This document shows positions 1 through 8,615 of a stretch of 64,000 nucleotides of DNA, piece by piece. Within the stretch, counting starts at the first letter, position 1. Every line of letters starts with the position of its first letter. Both the position numbers and the translations under genes were made by a program. Source of the stretch: 40CM-2-70-7 sp035631315 (GTDB lineage: Bacteria > Gemmatimonadota > Gemmatimonadetes > Gemmatimonadales > GWC2-71-9); NCBI GenBank assembly GCA_035631315.1, contig DASQIZ010000095.1:62001-126000 (forward strand), in the 5' to 3' direction. Below the pieces are notes generated by a model. That model did no database searches. It was not told the DNA's origin and was given only the letters and a program-made list of their open reading frames with translations.

Positions 1-1
1 C

Positions 2-757
2 GCCACGGCTGACGACTTCGAGCGGAATGAGCCTCGGGCCGGTGCCTGGACCGCGCTCGCGACCGCCCTAAAACTCTTCCCAGGCCTGCTCATTCTGTTG
101 TTCGCGTTCCGCAGAAGGTGGAAGGCGTTCGGCGTATCAGCAGCTGGCGCCCTGCTCCTCACCTACGCGTCGATGTTGCCGTACGGCATCGTCGGAGCCG
201 CTCAAGCCGTGGTCCGATGGGTGCGGCTCGATCTCCAGGCGACGTCCTATCAGGGTGCAGCCGTCGCGGCGCTCCAGATGCAGAAGCTCTCCCGACTGGT
301 CTACGCGCTGGGCGGCAATTTGATTGCCGTGGCGCTGGCGCACATCGCGTTGCTTGGGTTGGTCTGGTGGATGCTCAGGCGAAGTGCGGATTTCGGAGTG
401 CGGAGTGCCGATTCCACGCCGCAGCATTCCGCACTCCGCAGTTCGCACTCCGCACCTGACCACGCCTTCCGGGACGTCGGCATCGTGCTGGTCGCCGCCT
501 GCTTGCTCTCCCCAATTGGTTGGCTCCACACGTTCACCCTGGCGTACCCGCTCTGGGTATTCGCCCTGGCCACGTCCGAACCGGGGAGACCCTGGTGGCG
601 GACCGTGCTGTTCGTCGTCGCGGGCGTTCTGACGTCCGGCTATCTGGCGAAGATCCCGTGGCCGCACGCCATCGCCTGGATCGCGGGACACAACGACACG
701 ATCGGCTCGCTTCTCCTGTTGGCGCTGGTGGGCTCAGCGCCGAGGGCTGCTGAGTGA
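2..757 (+). CDS. Membrane glycosyltransferase, DUF2029/GT87-like (5' partial)
   Basis: The frame is open from base 2, so the true start lies left of the window; 251 codons are visible. The first visible stretch contains TALATALKLFPGLLIL followed by a basic RRRWKAF segment, and the next gene carries the same arrangement (TALKAFPGLLLVYFLVRRRWKA). This is typical of polyprenol-phosphate-sugar dependent multispanning transferases of the DUF2029/GT87 group. Several hydrophobic segments follow. The stop overlaps the GTG of the next gene by four bases, so the two are probably co-translated paralogues. A hydrophilic insert at about residues 127-153 is encoded by an inverted repeat (separate entry). 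Donor and acceptor are unknown. Confidence 0.75.
   Translation, partial: ATADDFERNEPRAGAWTALATALKLFPGLLILLFAFRRRWKAFGVSAAGALLLTYASMLPYGIVGAAQAVVRWVRLDLQATSYQGAAVAALQMQKLSRLVYALGGNLIAVALAHIALLGLVWWMLRRSADFGVRSADSTPQHSALRSSHSAPDHAFRDVGIVLVAACLLSPIGWLHTFTLAYPLWVFALATSEPGRPWWRTVLFVVAGVLTSGYLAKIPWPHAIAWIAGHNDTIGSLLLLALVGSAPRAAE
381..460. repeat. Inverted GTGCGGA-type repeat inside a coding sequence
   Basis: The left half carries direct copies of GTGCGGA/GTGCGGAGTGC. The right half carries the reverse complement (TTCCGCACTCCGCA, then TTCGCACTCCGCA), so the segment can fold into a long imperfect hairpin. It is read in frame in the first glycosyltransferase as a Ser/Arg/His-rich loop between membrane segments, without breaking the frame. 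It resembles the short palindromic repeats that give SAFRIPHSAF-like peptides in other GC-rich bacteria; that comparison is from memory. Confidence 0.7.
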
Positions 758-1887
758 ACCTGCGGCCGCTCAGTCCGCGCGAGCGCAACACGCTCCTGGG
801 TCTCGCCCTGGTCTACGCCGCGGTGGTCATTCCGGTCGGGATCCATCGCGGCGGCGACCTCGTACAGGAAATCCTCCAGAGTGATCGGTTGTTGCGCGGC
901 CTGCCCCTCTACGGCGCCAATCCCGAGAAGGGCGTCTACTGGCCCCCGTTCGCGCTCTTCGCCCTGACTCCCCTCGCCCTCGTGGCTCGATGGTCGATGG
1001 CCTTCGCGCAGGCGATCTGGGCGGTGTTCAACGTGTGGTGTGTGGTCTGGTGCCTGGCGTACGCGGGACGGCGCTGGAGCTGGGGGGTGGCGGTGATTTC
1101 CCTGCTCTGCGTCGCCAAGCCCCTCCAGGCCAACTTCGAGCATCAAAACGTCACCGTCGTGTTGCTCTACCTGGTGATGCTCTTGCACCGGGCGCTCGAG
1201 CGAGGGCGTGCCGGCACGGCTGGCGGGTGGGCCGGGATCGCCACGGCGCTGAAGGCGTTCCCGGGACTGCTCCTCGTCTACTTCCTGGTTCGTCGCCGGT
1301 GGAAGGCGCTCGTGTTCGGAGTGCTCATCGCCGGTGCCGCCACGATCCTCGCCATGATCCGGTATGGCCCGGTCGGCTCCGTGGACACCGTCTGGAGCTG
1401 GTTCACCACCAGCCGCACCGCCCCGATCATGGCGGGCTTCGGCACCCAGCCCCTGGGCAATCTCCTGCACGTGGGGTTCGGCCTCGGCACGCCGTGGGTG
1501 GTCGGCATCGAGATCGTGGTGGGATTGATTCTGCTCTGGTCCCTGCTCGAGACACCCGCGGGCCACGACTGGGTCGGCGACTTGGGACTCGTGAGCATCT
1601 TCGCCGCGCTGATCACGCCGATCGGATGGTTCTACTATCAAACCCTCGCATTCCCGGGCTGGATCGGCGTGCTGACGGTGACGCCACCGGCGCGGCATTG
1701 GGCCCGGACGACGGTGACCGCCATCGCCGGCGTCCTCTTGTCCGGGATCCTGACGTCCGATCACCTGTACCCTGAGTGGATGCAGGTCATCAAGCGGTTC
1801 AACTATGTCTGGGGCGCCCTGCTCCTGCTCTCGGTCCTCGCGTTCGACCGCTTCACCGCACGCCTAACCCCGGTATCCCACGAATGA
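754..1887 (+). CDS. Membrane glycosyltransferase, DUF2029/GT87-like
   Basis: This 377-residue multispanning protein has the features of the DUF2029/GT87 family, whose members move sugars from polyprenyl phosphate donors to lipids or glycans. Visible signatures are GVYWPPFALFALTPLALV near residue 56 and a TALKAFPGLLLVYFLVRRRW segment near residue 165, with about nine hydrophobic stretches. The GTG start at 754 forms a GTGA overlap with the stop of the upstream paralogue, and its own stop forms an ATGA overlap with the next gene, so all three are one operon. The substrate cannot be read from sequence. Confidence 0.78.
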   Translation: MNLRPLSPRERNTLLGLALVYAAVVIPVGIHRGGDLVQEILQSDRLLRGLPLYGANPEKGVYWPPFALFALTPLALVARWSMAFAQAIWAVFNVWCVVWCLAYAGRRWSWGVAVISLLCVAKPLQANFEHQNVTVVLLYLVMLLHRALERGRAGTAGGWAGIATALKAFPGLLLVYFLVRRRWKALVFGVLIAGAATILAMIRYGPVGSVDTVWSWFTTSRTAPIMAGFGTQPLGNLLHVGFGLGTPWVVGIEIVVGLILLWSLLETPAGHDWVGDLGLVSIFAALITPIGWFYYQTLAFPGWIGVLTVTPPARHWARTTVTAIAGVLLSGILTSDHLYPEWMQVIKRFNYVWGALLLLSVLAFDRFTARLTPVSHE

Positions 1888-2966
1888 TCGAGACCCCTGC
1901 ACTCCTCCTCCACCTCGACGTGGTCGAACGCAACCTCGCCACCATGGCGGGCCGGACTCGGGGGCTGGGCATCAGCCTGCGGCCGCACATCAAGACCCAC
2001 AAATGCGTCGAGCTGGGCAGACGACAGCTCGCGCATGGCGCATTGGGCGTGACGGTGTCGACCCTGGATGAGGCCGAAGCCTTCGCGGACGCGGGGTTCG
2101 ACGACATCCTGTGGGCATTCCCCATCGATGCGGGACACATCCCGCATGCCCGGCGCGTGGCAGAGCGAACCAGGCTGAGCGTGGTGGTGGACGACCTCGA
2201 TACCGCGCACGACTTGGCAAAGTCCGGGCTCACCGCTTGGCTGAAGGTCGACTGCGGATATCACCGGGCGGGCGTGGATCCGGCGTCAGCCTACGCGATC
2301 GAGGTCGTGCGGGCGCTGACGGCACCTGGGGGCAGGTTCGGCGGCATCGTCAGCCACTCGGGACACGCGTACAAGACACGGGCGCGTCAGGAAGCGGCGG
2401 CCGTCGCCGAAGAAGAACGCCGGGTGATGGTCGCTTTCGCCGACCGCCTCCGCGGGATGGGGATCGAGGTTCCCGCCGTGAGCGTCGGGTCGACCCCCGC
2501 GATGATGGCGCTCGAGCGGGGTGATGGCCTGACCGAAGGACGGCCCGGCAACTACGTCTTTTTCGACCGCACCATGGTCGAGATCGGCGTTTGCGAACCG
2601 CGGGATGTGGGGGTGACGGTCCTCGCGACCGTCGTCTCCCATCAGCCGGGGAGCAAGCAATTCATCGTGGACGCCGGCGCACTCGCCCTCTCCAAAGACG
2701 TCGGACCCACGCACCTCGGCCTCTCGCCGGCGATGGGCGTGATCAAGGATCACCCCGAGTTGACCATCGTCTCGCTGTCGCAGGAGCATGGCGTGGTACA
2801 CGCGAAAACGCCCGCCGACATCGACGGGCGCTTCAGGGTGGGTGAGACGGTAGAAATCGTGCCGAACCACTCGTGTCTCACGGTGGCGCATTTCGACCAC
2901 TATCACGTGATGGAAGGCGGCAAGGAAAAAACGTCCTGGACCGTCGCCCGAGGCCGGGCGACCTAG
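1884..2966 (+). CDS. D-threonine aldolase / D-serine dehydratase-like PLP enzyme
   Basis: This 360-residue protein is a fold-type III (alanine-racemase-like) PLP enzyme. The N-terminal TPALLLHLDVVERNLA and RPHIKTHKCVEL segments give the PLP lysine (KTHK) typical of D-threonine aldolases. The C-terminal PNHSC and FDHYHVM segments match the DSD1-like metal-binding domain. Such enzymes cleave or dehydrate D-3-hydroxy amino acids. The ATG at 1884 overlaps the preceding stop (ATGA) and begins exactly at the conserved N-terminus; an in-frame extension to 1776 would lie inside the upstream gene and is rejected. It ends tail-to-tail with dnaJ, sharing 4 bp. Exact substrate unknown. Confidence 0.85.
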   Translation: MIETPALLLHLDVVERNLATMAGRTRGLGISLRPHIKTHKCVELGRRQLAHGALGVTVSTLDEAEAFADAGFDDILWAFPIDAGHIPHARRVAERTRLSVVVDDLDTAHDLAKSGLTAWLKVDCGYHRAGVDPASAYAIEVVRALTAPGGRFGGIVSHSGHAYKTRARQEAAAVAEEERRVMVAFADRLRGMGIEVPAVSVGSTPAMMALERGDGLTEGRPGNYVFFDRTMVEIGVCEPRDVGVTVLATVVSHQPGSKQFIVDAGALALSKDVGPTHLGLSPAMGVIKDHPELTIVSLSQEHGVVHAKTPADIDGRFRVGETVEIVPNHSCLTVAHFDHYHVMEGGKEKTSWTVARGRAT

Positions 2967-4042
2967 TACTTCAGGCCCGTCTTTTCCGCGAACTCCTTCG
3001 CCGCCGCCGCCTGCTCTTCGGTGAGGTGCTCGGGGAGATCGAGGCGAACCTCCACGAACTGATCCCCTTTCCGTCCCCCTTTGGCGATTCCCTGGCCCGC
3101 GATCCGGAACTTCTGCCCCGGCTGCGTGCCGGGCGGCACCCGCAACACGACCCGCTTGCCGTCCAGTGTCTTGACCTTGATCCGTGTGCCCAGCAGGGCC
3201 TGCGCGACGTTAATGGGTACCACGCAGATCACGTCCAGCCCTTCGCGCCGGAAGAAGGGGTCGGCGTCGACGTGGAAGTTGACGATGAGGTCGCCCTTCC
3301 CCTTCGCGCCCTGCCCCTTAAGCCGCACGCGCGTGCCGTCCTCGGTGCCGGGCTCGACCGTGATGGTCACCGGCTTCTCCACCCGTACCTCGCCAGCCCC
3401 ATGACAGGTGGGACAGGGTTGGGAGGGGATGCGCCCTTTGCCGCGACAGACCGGGCACGGGCGATTCACCGCGAAGCCACCCTGCCCGAACGAAATCGTC
3501 CCGCGACCCTTGCACTCCGCGCAGGTCACGATGGTCGACCCCGGTGCTCCACCTTTTCCGCCGCACGTCGGACAAACCTCGGCCATCGGCAGCGTCACGG
3601 GGATTTTGCCGCCAAGGGCCGCGACGCGGAACGGGATGTGGAGCGCGGTCTCGACCGTTTCGTCGCCCGCCTCACCCGCTCCGCCGGGTCGCCCACCGAA
3701 AATCGACGAGAAGAGATCCCCCAACCCGCCGAAGGAGCTGAGGTTGGAGAAATCCATCCCCTCGTCGGGCGTGGGGCCGGCGCCGCCAGGCCGTGGCCCG
3801 CGCGCGCCGCCGGCGAACGCTCCGTAGCGGCGCAGGGTGTCGTACTTCTTGCGCTTGTCCGCGTCTGAAAGCACGTCGTGCGCTTCGTTGATCTCCTTGA
3901 AGCGCTCCGCCGCCTGCGGATTATTGGGATTGCGGTCGGGGTGGTACTGCTTCGCCAGCCGCCGGAAGGCCTTCTTCACGTCCTCGGTGGCGGCGCTCTC
4001 CGGGACCCCCAGCACTTCGTAGTAATCGCGCTGGGCGGCCAT
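2963..4042 (-). CDS. dnaJ: Molecular chaperone DnaJ (Hsp40, type I)
   Basis: DnaJ stimulates the DnaK ATPase and delivers unfolded clients. The 359-residue product has an N-terminal J domain with the HPD tripeptide (YHPDRN, near residue 33), a Gly/Phe-rich linker, four CxxCxGxG zinc repeats (CPTCGGKG, CAECKGRG, CPVCRGKG, CPTCHGAG, roughly residues 157-217) and the C-terminal client-binding region. Its ATG overlaps the grpE stop by one base (TGATG), so the two are translationally coupled. dnaK is not in the window. No CIRCE element is visible upstream of the pair. Confidence 0.98.
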   Translation of the reverse strand: MAAQRDYYEVLGVPESAATEDVKKAFRRLAKQYHPDRNPNNPQAAERFKEINEAHDVLSDADKRKKYDTLRRYGAFAGGARGPRPGGAGPTPDEGMDFSNLSSFGGLGDLFSSIFGGRPGGAGEAGDETVETALHIPFRVAALGGKIPVTLPMAEVCPTCGGKGGAPGSTIVTCAECKGRGTISFGQGGFAVNRPCPVCRGKGRIPSQPCPTCHGAGEVRVEKPVTITVEPGTEDGTRVRLKGQGAKGKGDLIVNFHVDADPFFRREGLDVICVVPINVAQALLGTRIKVKTLDGKRVVLRVPPGTQPGQKFRIAGQGIAKGGRKGDQFVEVRLDLPEHLTEEQAAAAKEFAEKTGLKY

Positions 4043-4593
4043 CAGGACTGCTCACCCTTCCACGAGAGCACCATCACCCGCGCGGGCCGAATGAGCGCGT
4101 CGCCGAGCCGGTACCCGGCCTGCAACACCGACCCCACCGTGTGATCCTGCTCCGGCGCCGTGGCGGTGCCCATCGTGACCGCTTCATGAACCTTGGGATC
4201 GAACGGCACGCCCGTCTGGTCGATGCGGATCAGTCCCACGTTGTCGAGGGCCTTCCAGAACTTCTTCCTCACCAGCTCCACACCATCGTGGAGGGTCTTC
4301 GCATCCGTTGTGGCCTGGTCGACTTCGGCGAAGCGGTTCAGATCGTCGAGCCCGTCCACCAGACGCTCAATGAGCTCGCCCTGCGCCTTGGCCCAGACCT
4401 CGACACGCTCCTTGGCGGTCCGCTTCCGGAAATTCTCGAACTCGGCGGCGCTCCGAAGATATTTGTCCTTCAACGCCGACAGCTCCTCAGTCACCCGCTC
4501 TAGCGCGGCGTCCGGGAGCTCGACGGGAGGGGGCGCACTTCCCCCCTCCTGAGCAGCATTCTCGTTTTCTGGGCTTCCCTTGGGCTCGGTCAT
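4042..4593 (-). CDS. grpE: Nucleotide exchange factor GrpE
   Basis: GrpE releases ADP from DnaK. The 183-residue protein has an acidic, low-complexity N-terminus, a long helix (LSALKDKYLRSAAEFENFRK) and the C-terminal beta domain ending in GYRLGDALIRPARVMV, the diagnostic GrpE signature. The ATG at 4593 (protein MTEPKGSPE) is chosen because it starts the acidic N-tail and follows GAGG at four-base spacing; a longer frame to 4668 has non-homologous sequence. An 82-bp gap to the upstream lipase gene is the only place for a heat-shock promoter; I could not identify one there. Confidence 0.96.
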   Translation of the reverse strand: MTEPKGSPENENAAQEGGSAPPPVELPDAALERVTEELSALKDKYLRSAAEFENFRKRTAKERVEVWAKAQGELIERLVDGLDDLNRFAEVDQATTDAKTLHDGVELVRKKFWKALDNVGLIRIDQTGVPFDPKVHEAVTMGTATAPEQDHTVGSVLQAGYRLGDALIRPARVMVLSWKGEQS

Positions 4594-4675
4594 CAGGCCT
4601 CGGAGGAGCGAGGGGGGCAAACGGCGTGCCCTGCACCCCCGCCGAAATGGCACGTCTGGTGGCCGCAAAATAGCA

Positions 4676-5506
4676 TTACGAAGGGGCTTTCGGGGCAGTT
4701 CCAGCCAAAAAGGTCAGTACGTCGGCCAGGACGCGGTCCCGCTGCTGGTCGTGCAGCGCTTCGTGATACATCTCGGGATACCACCGGACCTGCACGTCCC
4801 CATGCAATCCATCCGCGAACGCCCTCGCCATCTCGGCGTCGACGATCCGGTCCTCGCCGGTCAGCAGGAACTGGATGGGGCCTTCGATCCGGTGTGCATC
4901 GGCCGCCACGGCCCGCTGCGCCCACTGGATCTCCTTCCAGGCGCCGGCCGTCATGCGGCCGTGCACCATGGGATCGGCCCGGTACGCCGCGCAGACCGCG
5001 GGATCGCGACAGAGTGCCTCCGTGTCGATGCCGGTCGGCAACGATACCGTCGGCGCGAGATCGGCGAGCAGCCGCCCGGCGAGGAGCTTGAGCGGATTCA
5101 CCCGGAACCCCAGCCCCAGGAAGGGCGACGCCACGATGTTCGCCATCACGGGCTCGAGCGGTTGCGTCTCGAGGTATCGCAGGACCACCAGCCCACCGAA
5201 CGAATGTCCCAGCAGCACCTGGGGCGCGCCGGTCCGGACGCGGACGACGCGGCGAAAGGCGTGCAGGTCACCGAGGAGCTGGCTGAAGCGCGAGAGGTGC
5301 CCGCGACGTCCGCCCGAGCGGCCATGCCCGCGCAGGTCCAGCGCGTACGCCGAGTAGCCGGACTGGTGCAGCGCCTTGGCGGTTTCGGTCCAGCGCCCCG
5401 CGTGGTCCGACCACCCGTGCAGGACGAGGACGGCGGCCCGGGGGTGCGCGGCCTCGACGGCATCGAAGACCAATTGCAGTCCATCGGGCGCCGTGAACGT
5501 CGGCAT
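4676..5506 (-). CDS. Alpha/beta hydrolase, monoacylglycerol-lipase-like
   Basis: This 276-residue serine hydrolase of the Hydrolase_4 (lysophospholipase/monoglyceride lipase) type has an HGWSDHAGRW oxyanion-hole motif near residue 30, the nucleophile elbow GHSFGG (Ser102), an acidic residue in LLTGEDRIVD and the catalytic His in MYHEALHD. It probably hydrolyses lipid esters in the cytoplasm. The ATG at 5506 sits on the stop of cinA (TGATG), which fixes the start; the longer open frame upstream is antisense-like Arg-rich sequence inside cinA. Confidence 0.88.
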   Translation of the reverse strand: MPTFTAPDGLQLVFDAVEAAHPRAAVLVLHGWSDHAGRWTETAKALHQSGYSAYALDLRGHGRSGGRRGHLSRFSQLLGDLHAFRRVVRVRTGAPQVLLGHSFGGLVVLRYLETQPLEPVMANIVASPFLGLGFRVNPLKLLAGRLLADLAPTVSLPTGIDTEALCRDPAVCAAYRADPMVHGRMTAGAWKEIQWAQRAVAADAHRIEGPIQFLLTGEDRIVDAEMARAFADGLHGDVQVRWYPEMYHEALHDQQRDRVLADVLTFLAGTAPKAPS

Positions 5507-6771
5507 CAGCGACTCGGGTGGCCGGGCAGAAACCTTCGCCGCAGGAGATCGAGCGCGGTCTGCGCGCTGCGAGCGCGGATTTCTTCCCTGCTCCCCGGGA
5601 AGGTCCGCTTCACCGCGGTCGTATTGCCGTCGACCAGCACCGCGAGCCAGACGGTGCCCACCGGCTTTTCCGGCGTCCCGCCTCCCGGTCCCGCCACGCC
5701 TGTCACGGCGATGGCACAGGACGTCTTGAAGACGCGCGCGGCACCCGCCGCCATCGCGCGCGCCGATTCTTCCGACACGGCGCCGTGCTGCTCGAGAACC
5801 TCGGACGGTACGCCGAGCTGTTCGCGCTTCACGTTGTCGTCGTATCCGACCACGCCGCCGACGAAGACGGCCGACGCGCCGGGAATGGCGGTCAACCGGG
5901 CGCCGACCATGCCGCCGGTGCACGACTCCGCGACCGCCACCGTTTTGCTCTTGCTCTTGAGGATGTCGATCACCGTCGCAGCGAGCAGCGTTTCTTCCTC
6001 GCCGTAGTAGTGGTCGCCGAGCTCCTTCTTGAGGCGGTCTCCACCGGAGGCCAAGAGACGATCTGCCTCCTCCGGAACCACCGACCAGGCCGTGAGCCGG
6101 AGATCGACGCCTTCGACGGACGGGAGGTAGGCGAGGGAAAGAGGAGCGAGGGCTTCCTCGAGGGGTCCCACGCGCTCCGCGAGAGCCGACTCCGACACGC
6201 CGGTGGTGCGCAGGGTCCGCGAACGCACCACGCGCGTGCCCCCGTCCTTCGCCTGGCGGGCGACGATCCGCGGCAGGACCTCTTCGATCAGGAGCCCGCG
6301 CATCTCCGACGGAACGCCGGGGAGCAGGATCACCACGCGCCCGGCGTCTTCGATCCAGAGACCCGGGGCGCTGCCGCGCGGATTCGGGAGCACGGTGGCC
6401 CCCTCCGGCACTTCGGCCTGGTTGCGGTTGATGGCCGGCATGGGACCGCGGCCGAGCCGCTTGAAGCGGGCTTCCAGGGCCTTGAGGAGACCCTCGTCCA
6501 GGTACAGCGCCTTCCCGAACAGGTCGGCGACGACCTTCTTGGTCATGTCGTCCTTGGTCGGACCCAGCCCCCCGGTCGCGAGGACGAATCCCGTCCGTTC
6601 CAGGGCGGCGCGCACGGCGTCGGCGATGGCCTTCGGGCGGTCCGGCACCGTCGTACGCCGCACGATCTCCACGCCCGCGGCCCCCAGGGCCCGCCCCAGC
6701 TCGGCCGCGTTCGTGTCGATGGTGTGGCCGAGGAGGAGCTCGGTGCCGATGGTCACCAGCTCGAGGTTCAG
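5506..6771 (-). CDS. cinA: CinA: competence/damage-inducible protein, NMN deamidase
   Basis: CinA couples an N-terminal MoaB-like nucleotide-pyrophosphatase domain (VTIGTELLLGHT, then TGGLGPTKDDMT) to a C-terminal nicotinamide-mononucleotide deamidase domain (VAESCTGGMVGARLT, then GGVVGYDDNVKREQLGV). Homology begins at NLELVTIGTE, and the only start codon that preserves it is CTG at 6771, overlapping the pgsA stop as CTGA with AAGGA seven bases upstream. GTG at 6756 would give a protein five residues shorter. Both are possible; CTG has the better ribosome site. It is translationally coupled to pgsA upstream and to the lipase downstream. Confidence 0.93.
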   Translation of the reverse strand: MNLELVTIGTELLLGHTIDTNAAELGRALGAAGVEIVRRTTVPDRPKAIADAVRAALERTGFVLATGGLGPTKDDMTKKVVADLFGKALYLDEGLLKALEARFKRLGRGPMPAINRNQAEVPEGATVLPNPRGSAPGLWIEDAGRVVILLPGVPSEMRGLLIEEVLPRIVARQAKDGGTRVVRSRTLRTTGVSESALAERVGPLEEALAPLSLAYLPSVEGVDLRLTAWSVVPEEADRLLASGGDRLKKELGDHYYGEEETLLAATVIDILKSKSKTVAVAESCTGGMVGARLTAIPGASAVFVGGVVGYDDNVKREQLGVPSEVLEQHGAVSEESARAMAAGAARVFKTSCAIAVTGVAGPGGGTPEKPVGTVWLAVLVDGNTTAVKRTFPGSREEIRARSAQTALDLLRRRFLPGHPSR

Positions 6772-7415
6772 AGGGCGTCCTTGAGCAGCTGGCGGTACCG
6801 GTAGAGATAGACCACGAGCGAGTAGACCGTCAGGACGACCGCGATGGCGAGCGTGACCGTCACGAACCAGCCGTGGAACTCGTTCCAGGTATTCCGCCAC
6901 CAGAAATTCCAGCCGAACTGCGCCAGGGCGTCCTTCCACGCGAACCAGGCGATGGTGGCGCCGATGAAGATGTTCTGGACGGTGGCCTTGAGCTTTCCCG
7001 GTCCCATCGCGGGAATGATGATCCCGCGCCGTTTGGCGAACCAGCGGAAGGCCGTGATCAGGAGCTCCCGGCCCACCAGGAGCAGCAGCACCCAGACGGG
7101 CATGCTGCCCCACCACGGGATGCGGTAGTCGACGGTGATGGTCGGATGCCGGGTCAGCCAGAAGATGGGGACCAGCATGGCGAAGAGGAGGAGCTTATCG
7201 GCGACCGGATCGAGGAGCTGGCCCAGCTCGGAGATCTGATTGTGCTTGCGGGCGTAGTAGCCGTCGACGACGTCGGAGACGGCGGCCGCGATGAAGATGA
7301 AAAAGCAGAAGACCTTGGGCCAGTACCCTTCGATGAATGGCAGCAGAGCGATGATGGGCGTGAGGCAGATCCGCGCGATGGTGAGGATGTTCGGCAGGGT
7401 CCATGTCCACTGCAT
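6768..7415 (-). CDS. pgsA: CDP-diacylglycerol--glycerol-3-phosphate phosphatidyltransferase
   Basis: PgsA makes phosphatidylglycerol phosphate at the inner membrane. The 215-residue protein starts with the conserved LPNILTIARI segment and carries the CDP-alcohol phosphotransferase signature DG..AR........G...D...D (VDGYYARKHNQISELGQLLD, then PVADK). It has about five hydrophobic helices. The ATG at 7415 is chosen because conservation starts there; in-frame codons upstream to 7532 lie inside mglA. It runs into cinA with a CTGA junction. Confidence 0.94.
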   Translation of the reverse strand: MQWTWTLPNILTIARICLTPIIALLPFIEGYWPKVFCFFIFIAAAVSDVVDGYYARKHNQISELGQLLDPVADKLLLFAMLVPIFWLTRHPTITVDYRIPWWGSMPVWVLLLLVGRELLITAFRWFAKRRGIIIPAMGPGKLKATVQNIFIGATIAWFAWKDALAQFGWNFWWRNTWNEFHGWFVTVTLAIAVVLTVYSLVVYLYRYRQLLKDAL

Positions 7416-7426
7416 GCCCGAACTCC

Positions 7427-8101
7427 TCAACTCAACGTCTTGAGGACCATCTTGCTCACGGCCTTGAGGGTGTCGAACACGCCGTCGCCGCGTACCGCCA
7501 CCGCTTCCATGTACGGGGCCCGCCCCATCCACTCGGCGTCGACCTTCTCCACCAGGTTCTCGCCCGGGTGCGCGGGATCGGGAACGACCTTCTGCTGGGC
7601 CGCGTCTTCGATCATCCAGCCGGGATTGAGCGCCGACTGCAGGTCCTTGATCGGTGCGGCGTTCGGGAGGTCACGCTTGTTGTACTGGATCACGAACGGA
7701 ATCTTGGTCAGATCGTAGCCGTACTCCTTCGTGTTGTCGTACAGATTCTGCATCGACTCCACGTTGGCTTCCATCCGCTCGATCTGGCTGTCCGCGACGA
7801 ACACGATGCCGTCGACGCCCTTCAGGATGAGCTTCCGGCTTGCGTTGTAGTAGACCTGTCCCGGCACCGTGTAGAGGTGAAAGCGGGTCTTGAACCCGCG
7901 GATGGTGCCGAGATCGACGGGCAGAAAGTCGAAGAAGAGCGTCCGCTCGGTCTCGGTGGCGAGCGAGATCATTTTGCCGCGCGTGTTGGGCGCGACTTTC
8001 CCGTACACGTGTTCCAGGTTCGTCGTCTTGCCGCCGAGCCCGGGACCGTAGTACACGAGCTTGCAGTTGATCTCGCGGGAGGCGTAGTTGATCATCGACA
8101 T
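7427..8101 (-). CDS. mglA: MglA-type Ras-like GTPase (polarity/gliding)
   Basis: MglA GTPases set cell polarity in Myxococcus and relatives. The 224-residue product has the P-loop GPGLGGKTT near residue 19, the switch II region TVPGQV and the G4 motif NKRDLP; the N-terminus INYASREINCKLVYYG is characteristic of MglA rather than Rab or Arl proteins. The gene directly upstream encodes a roadblock-domain protein, the fold of the MglB GTPase-activating partner, so the pair probably forms a switch. The role in this organism is inferred. Confidence 0.92.
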   Translation of the reverse strand: MSMINYASREINCKLVYYGPGLGGKTTNLEHVYGKVAPNTRGKMISLATETERTLFFDFLPVDLGTIRGFKTRFHLYTVPGQVYYNASRKLILKGVDGIVFVADSQIERMEANVESMQNLYDNTKEYGYDLTKIPFVIQYNKRDLPNAAPIKDLQSALNPGWMIEDAAQQKVVPDPAHPGENLVEKVDAEWMGRAPYMEAVAVRGDGVFDTLKAVSKMVLKTLS

Positions 8102-8116
8102 GTGATCGCCCCCCGG

Positions 8117-8602
8117 TCAGCCGAACAGTTTGTCAATTTCGTCTTCCGCCCCTTCGAGGATGCCCTTCTGCGGGGCGGCACCCGACGCCACCCGGTTGAA
8201 CATCGCCTCGAACACCTTGTTCAGATTGTCGACCGCGCCCTTGGCCTTGAGCTTCACGAGGCCCAGCGTGGCGCGCTGGTCGAAGAGCACCACCAGGATC
8301 ACCCGGCGGGCCACGTCGGCCAGGAACATCGATTCTTTTTCGCCCTGGTGCACCAGCGACGCGAATTCGGCCTCGCCGATCATCTTGGCAAGCTGGTCGT
8401 TGGCGCTGAAATCGGCGGCCGTCAGTGACGCGAACGCGGTGGGATCGAACTGCGGCTGCTCCCCCACGGTGGCGACGAGCTGCCCGGTGCGGTCGACCAG
8501 GAGGGCGCACCGCGCGTTGGACTCGCGCAGGAACGCCTGCAAGTGCGTCTGGATCTGTTTGAAGTCGTTCTCGGAGAACGACCAGCTCGCCGCACCCGTC
8601 AT
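8117..8602 (-). CDS. Roadblock/LC7-domain protein (MglB-like)
   Basis: This 161-residue protein has a roadblock/LC7 pattern: an initial helix, then CALLVDRTGQLVATVG, a mixed middle part (FSANDQLAKMIGEAEFASLV) and VILVVLFDQRATLGLVKLKA followed by a C-terminal helix. Roadblock proteins bind small GTPases; next to mglA the likely role is a GTPase-activating or scaffold partner. ATG at 8602 has GAGGGG four bases upstream; an adjacent GTG at 8605 is too close to that site. Confidence 0.88.
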   Translation of the reverse strand: MTGAASWSFSENDFKQIQTHLQAFLRESNARCALLVDRTGQLVATVGEQPQFDPTAFASLTAADFSANDQLAKMIGEAEFASLVHQGEKESMFLADVARRVILVVLFDQRATLGLVKLKAKGAVDNLNKVFEAMFNRVASGAAPQKGILEGAEDEIDKLFG

Positions 8603-8615
8603 CACACCCCTCGGG

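Noticed and set aside
4594..4675. CIRCE or sigma32 promoter before grpE-dnaJ
   Set aside because: No TTAGCACTC/GAGTGCTAA repeat and no convincing sigma32 boxes are visible in the 82 bp.
4580..6007. 475-codon + strand open frame opposite the lipase and cinA genes
   Set aside because: No motif, composition of an antisense shadow; the minus-strand genes carry full catalytic motifs.
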